Shown here piece after piece: positions 59,753 to 64,000 of a stretch of 64,000 bases of DNA. The notes beneath the pieces were generated by a model, which had not been told where the DNA came from, did no database searches, and worked only from the letters and a program-made list of their open reading frames with translations. The DNA is from Chamaecrista fasciculata (lineage: Eukaryota; Streptophyta; Magnoliopsida; Fabales; Fabaceae), in NCBI GenBank assembly GCA_003254925.1, contig QANZ01048027.1, forward strand, positions 1 to 64,000, read 5' to 3'. A program made the position numbers and the translations under genes. Each line of letters begins with the position of its first letter. Position 1 is the stretch's first letter.

Positions 59753-60121
59753 ATGGCTTGTAGAAACAAATTCATGTTCTTGTGTTTCTTCTTGATTGGT
59801 CTTTCTTCCTTGTCATCCATGATTGAAGCTCGTCATCTTCTTCAGACAAACTTGCCTACCAACCCCACAATTCCTCAGCCTAAAATTCCTTCTATTCCTC
59901 AGGTGAATGTCCCTCCTTTGCCTACAATTCCAAACATTCCTAACATTCCAAATATTCCAAACATTCCAAACATACCAAACATGCCCTCAATCCCACAGTT
60001 TAATATTCCTCCTCTTCCTGCAAATTCTCTCCCTAAATTTCCTTCTATTCCCACTACTATTCCTTCAATCCCTTTCTTCTCTCCACCACCTTCAACCACC
60101 ACCACCAAAACTAACCCCTGA
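59753..60121 (+). CDS. Small secreted proline-rich protein with IPN repeats
   Basis: The protein is 122 aa with a signal peptide at about 1-26 (FMFLCFFLIGLSSLSSMIEA), then RHLLQT. The mature part is almost entirely Pro, Ile, Asn and Ser: an IPxIPN repeat (six IPN units around residues 62-79), IPQFNIPPLP, and an SPPPSTTTT end closing in KTNP. Such proteins are exported to the cell wall; no enzyme motif is seen. The P-I/N repeat is a plausible slippage array (attccaaacattccaaac). It is a probable paralogue of the gene at 24370-24645, which lies on the other strand on the far side of the TNL cluster. Confidence 0.88.
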   Translation: MACRNKFMFLCFFLIGLSSLSSMIEARHLLQTNLPTNPTIPQPKIPSIPQVNVPPLPTIPNIPNIPNIPNIPNIPNMPSIPQFNIPPLPANSLPKFPSIPTTIPSIPFFSPPPSTTTTKTNP

Positions 60122-61174
60122 ATCTACTCTGTTTCACTTGCATCATTATCATCATTCATCACTACTCTATGGAGTTTGGCTTCTGGGTTTCTGTGATTAC
60201 TAGCTTTTATATATGTTGTTTTAAACATGTATACCAGGAGATATTCTTTTGTAGGTTTGGTTTATGAATAATAAGTAGATTAAATCAATCATGAAGAGAC
60301 ATATATATATATATGTATGTTAGATGTGTGTGTCTCTTTGTGATTTAGTCTACTTGTTTTTTATAGACAGAGAGCTGCTTAAGAATTTTCCTTATATAGT
60401 AGAAATTAAATACCGGTGAGGATGATGTTATCATTGTTTTACGTATTATATATTTGAGAGAATATTTATAGTTATATGTTTGCCTTTTTTCCACTTTGCA
60501 TATAGTTAATTTGTGAACATTTCAGTTCATGTTTAATATATATTTAAGTTTCATTTATGTTACAATGAAAGCCATCTCAACACTCATATGTGCATATACA
60601 AGTTCACACAATTGCGTGGTTAATTAAAAAGTTCACTCAATTAATTAATTAAAATTCAGTAACAGTTTATATTGGATTTATTCAATTTTCTACATATATA
60701 GTTTACATTTTCAGATGAGATTTTACTAATTAATGTAACATACCGAATCATTTGGAAAACTTGATCACTAGTTAATTAACAAGCTCGCAGTTTCAGAATA
60801 TTGATAAATAGTTTGTGATAGAGAGAACCAGAGAACCCATATATAAAAACATGCAATTGGCCATCAACCAACCACCTTAACCATTTCTTCTGTATTTAAA
60901 TTGAGAAAAGAATGCTAACTAACAAATTATTCAAGATTTAGTTTTTAGATTCAAAAACTAAAATCCCAAATCTTCCAGTTACAACTTGTTCAAAATTAAA
61001 AATACTAAATTCAAATGACATGTAGTTCATGATTCTTCACATAGTCCCTTAATAAGTTCGAATATCACATAAAAACATTATGTAGTAAGCTGTTTATTCT
61101 TACATCATTTGAAAACTTTTGAGGTCCTAAGAAAATAAAATTGTATTTTTGGTATAAATCTTACAAAGATCTTA
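60122..61174. other. Intergenic AT-rich DNA
   Basis: The 3' UTR of the proline-rich gene (aataataag near 60266) and a TA run near 60301; nothing else recognisable. Confidence 0.5.
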
Positions 61175-61675
61175 GCATAGTACAAAAAATCGGACCGGAC
61201 CGGGTAGTTCAACCGCTAAACCAGCAAACCGGATACCAGACCATTCCGGAAGAACAAAAATACTGTTTGTGCAGTTGACCTGGCCAGTCACCGGTTCAAC
61301 CGGTGGACCGATAAACCGTGAACTGGTTTGACCCGCCAAATCTTACAAAAATTACAAATTGACCCCAAAAAATTTCAAAAATTACAAATTAGTCCCTGGA
61401 TACATATTATCTAGAGACTAAAATGAAAACTTTAAAAAAATTATGGGGTCAATATGTAATTTTTACAAAACTTGTTATGGTTAAAATTGCAAAATAGCTC
61501 CAAAGGATACTAAAGTGTTTAATTTTTACTTTATATTTAAATTATTGTAAGATATTAATGTGTATTTAATGAATATGTATATTTGAAAATGTATTTTTTA
61601 AGTAAACTGACTCAACCAGTTGAACCAGTGAGCTTCCACCGGGTTAATGTCCGGTTTAGTTTTTTACACTATGCA
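61175..61675. mobile_element. Composite: ccggttcaaccggt foldback with MITE core inside
   Basis: The left end (agtacaaaaaatcggaccgg, gtagttcaaccgctaaacc) and right end (caaccagttgaaccagtgag, ccggtttagttttttacact) are complementary. The middle (61336-61520) is a fragment of the 430-bp MITE family (ttacaaattgaccccaaaa, atggggtcaatatgtaattt), without its outer ends. Confidence 0.6.
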
Positions 61676-62531
61676 TTAGTTATCTAGCGGTCACTTAAAA
61701 ATGAATACAAAGAAACAATTAAATAAATAAACAAATATGCAATATAATCAACTTTGAATTAGAACGGAAAAATTTGGGCCTGCAAGTTATAAAATGAAAC
61801 ACCATAAATTAAGTGGAAATACCAACTAAGAGAGCAATAAGTTAAGGCAGATGAACAACTTGCATATTATCTGCATGAAAAATGACAAGTGTCACTTCCA
61901 TTATATCCAGATCATTAATAATGTAAGAAAAAAAAACTTCAAAGAAAAGTAAATAAAATATAATCATAAAAGAATATAGAAGTGCATCAAAAAGCTTTTT
62001 TACTTTTAATAATGGACTCACATATTTGTTTAGTTTATTAATTTCTCAATTTAATATCTATGTAAAGATTTAATTTGCTTACGATGTAAATTATTTAAGC
62101 ATAATGGTCAAATGAACAAAGTAGAAAGGCATATGAGGTGCCAATGATAAAGATTTAAACCAATTTCACTTGTTTTCCCCTTCTAAAGATTGCCAAATCC
62201 AGAAGCAATATATGTAGAAAAGAAAAACAAGAAACCAAAAAAAAAAATCACACTAATTTTATTATTTTTCCTTTTTCGCCTTATTATTATATTACATATA
62301 AAATATTATAATATAGTTGGCCATCCATCTTTCGAAAACTATGAATCAAACCACCAAAAAACAATATGATGATATTTCGCCATATTAAATAAAAGGATTG
62401 GGCTTATAAAGTTAGAGCCCACTTGATTCAAACAGCATTTTGCCTAGCATTAATATGGTATGTGTACATTCTAACAAAAACAAAATGATATGTCTAACAA
62501 GGTTGGGTTGGGCCACTCTTATGACTTGAAT
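61676..62531. other. Intergenic AT-rich DNA
   Basis: No gene, RNA or element recognised. Confidence 0.5.
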
Positions 62532-62979
62532 TTTTATTTAGGGTAAATTACACTTTGGTACCCTGTGGTTTGACCCTATTTCACTTTGGTACCCTGTGGT
62601 TTGAAACTTGACACTTTGGTACCCTGTGGTATTCTCCATTAACACTTTGGTACCCTTTGGAGCTATTTTGTAATTTTAACCATAATAAATTTTACAAAAA
62701 TTACATATTGACCCCAAAAAAATTTTAAATTTTTCATTTTAGTCCCTATATAATATGTATCCAGGGACCTATTTGTAATTTTTTGAAAATTTTTTGGGGT
62801 CAATATGTAATTTTTGCAAAATTTGTTATGGTTAAAATTACAAAATAGCTCCAAAGAGTACCAAAGTGTTAATGGAGAATACCACAGGGTACCAAAGTGT
62901 CAAGTTTCAAACCACAGGGTACCAAAGTGAAATAGGGTCAAACCACAGGGTACCAAAGTGTAATTTACCCTTTTTTTTA
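62532..62979. mobile_element. Mutator-type MITE, 430 bp, second full copy
   Basis: The element spans 62541-62970 and has the same ends and length as the copy at 28031-28460, but its core lies in the opposite orientation relative to the window (ttttagtccctatataatat here, attataaagggactaaaatg there). Flanks TTTTATTTA and TTTTTTTTA differ at one of nine bases. Confidence 0.88.
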
Positions 62980-64000
62980 TCACAAGCAATTAAATCATAG
63001 TAAACAACAATGTTCTTTCTTTTTGAAATTATATTCTTTTTAATTTATAATACAGATTCTTACTTGTTAAGCAATAATCAATAAATATTCTTCTTAATTT
63101 TAAACAATTAATATTAATTATAAAAAATTGTTAAATAATAGTTCTCATTTTTATTGTACTTTAAAATTTGAAAAAATATAAAAACTATTTCATTTTCTTT
63201 ATACATAACTTTTTTTTACCAATTTTCCATCTTTTTTTAGTTTTTAGTCCTAAACTCATTTTGGAGTCCGATTTAACATCATTTGTCGATAATCTCAACT
63301 GAATGAAAAAAATGACTTATTAATAGTCACATTTGAATTTGAAATGATATATATATAATTTTATTTGTTTAACTGTAAAACGAGAGATTTATTTATAATA
63401 CTTAATTTGATATCGTTTGTTTACAATCTTAATTGAATAAAGAAACTACTTGCTATAAAATAACCTGTAATTCTAAATTTATCATATTTAAACTTAAAAT
63501 GAAATAAATGTGACTACATTCGGTAATTTAGTACAAAAAATGAACAATTATAAAAACTTATAAGATTAATTTGAAACTTCTAAAATATTTTATACCAAAA
63601 TAAAATTTGGAACAAAGATATAAGATCAATTTGAATATTTGACCTTTTAATTTAGTTGCTCATTTTAAAATTATTTTGATATTTATATAGTTTTTTAAAA
63701 AAAATAGTATAGAATATTTCCTAATAATAATACAAATTTGAAATAAATTGTCAAATGTGTGTGCCAATGTTTAAGATTTTGTATAATATTTCTCATTCAT
63801 AATTACCCTCTTGTGATGACAGATCTGTCATCTGTATAACTTGTACTACATTGTCATCATTCCATCAATACATCACACGGAATATTAATCTTTTTCTTCT
63901 TGAAATTATATTACTCTTGTGTGATATATAGTTTTTTATTTTTGGCCGATTGTGTGATATATGGTTATATAGTACTATCTATATATATCCCCAATTATTA
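62980..64000. other. Intergenic AT-rich DNA with foldback remnant
   Basis: A degenerate family-C piece lies at about 63235-63640 (cctaaactcattttggag at the left, ccaaaataaaatttggaac at the right). No gene is seen to the end of the window. Confidence 0.5.

Noticed and set aside
1..64000. CRISPR array, bacterial operon or organellar insertion
   Set aside because: No regularly spaced repeats were seen; genes have plant introns, and the one tRNA is nuclear type.

Overview
The window is nuclear DNA of a eudicot, probably a rosid. The evidence is AT-rich intergenic DNA, GT-AG introns, a nuclear-type tRNA-His gene, TIR-NBS-LRR (TNL) immune genes (a class missing from grasses), a SAC51-family conserved peptide uORF, and Au-SINE, MITE, Helitron and LTR debris. 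The species cannot be named from sequence alone. There are assembly gaps (runs of n) at 27657-27677 and 34043-34045, and one n at 14299.

Left part (1-24 kb), in order: a family-61 glycosyltransferase gene carrying a frameshift and a nonsense codon (203-2265, +); an intact BTB/NPH3 gene (5628-8820, +); an AOP-like 2-oxoglutarate dioxygenase (11756-9812, -) with an Au SINE in its second intron; a repeat-rich tract with nested foldback elements and an eroded second copy of the NPH3 downstream flank; a SAC51-like bHLH gene (19054-17641, -) whose spliced 53-aa uORF is complete but whose main ORF stops inside the bHLH domain; a 367-bp solo LTR with a perfect 5-bp target duplication; tRNA-His(GUG); and Helitron-like ends.

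Middle part (24-38 kb): a small secreted proline-rich protein (24645-24370, -); long AT-rich intergenic DNA with a 430-bp Mutator-type MITE flanked by a perfect 9-bp target duplication and an unusual pair of interleaved perfect inverted repeats; an intronless J-like/zinc-finger protein (30161-31696, +); and a nine-exon plastid-type beta carbonic anhydrase (BCA5-like, 35137-37816, +).

Right part (38-59 kb): three tandem TNL genes with the same exon plan, each starting with a 125-nt exon that encodes a hydrophobic N-terminal anchor. TNL1 (39085-44467) is intact, 1259 aa. TNL2 (46146-50932) has a 179-bp tandem duplication that creates an in-frame 48-nt exon, and a ~530-bp inversion of the NBS core that truncates it to an anchored TIR protein. 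TNL3 (52567-58819) has a nonsense codon in TIR, a +1 frameshift in NBS, a 1419-bp solo LTR in the NBS exon and a -1 frameshift in an LRR exon. Fragments of the carbonic anhydrase gene lie between the TNL copies, so the duplicated unit included part of that gene. A second small proline-rich secreted protein (59753-60121, +) follows, then about 4 kb of repeats.

The genes do not form an operon-like pathway. The most informative themes are decay and rearrangement of the TNL array, the thermospermine-type uORF in front of a truncated bHLH, and a dense record of non-autonomous transposons, several sitting in introns.
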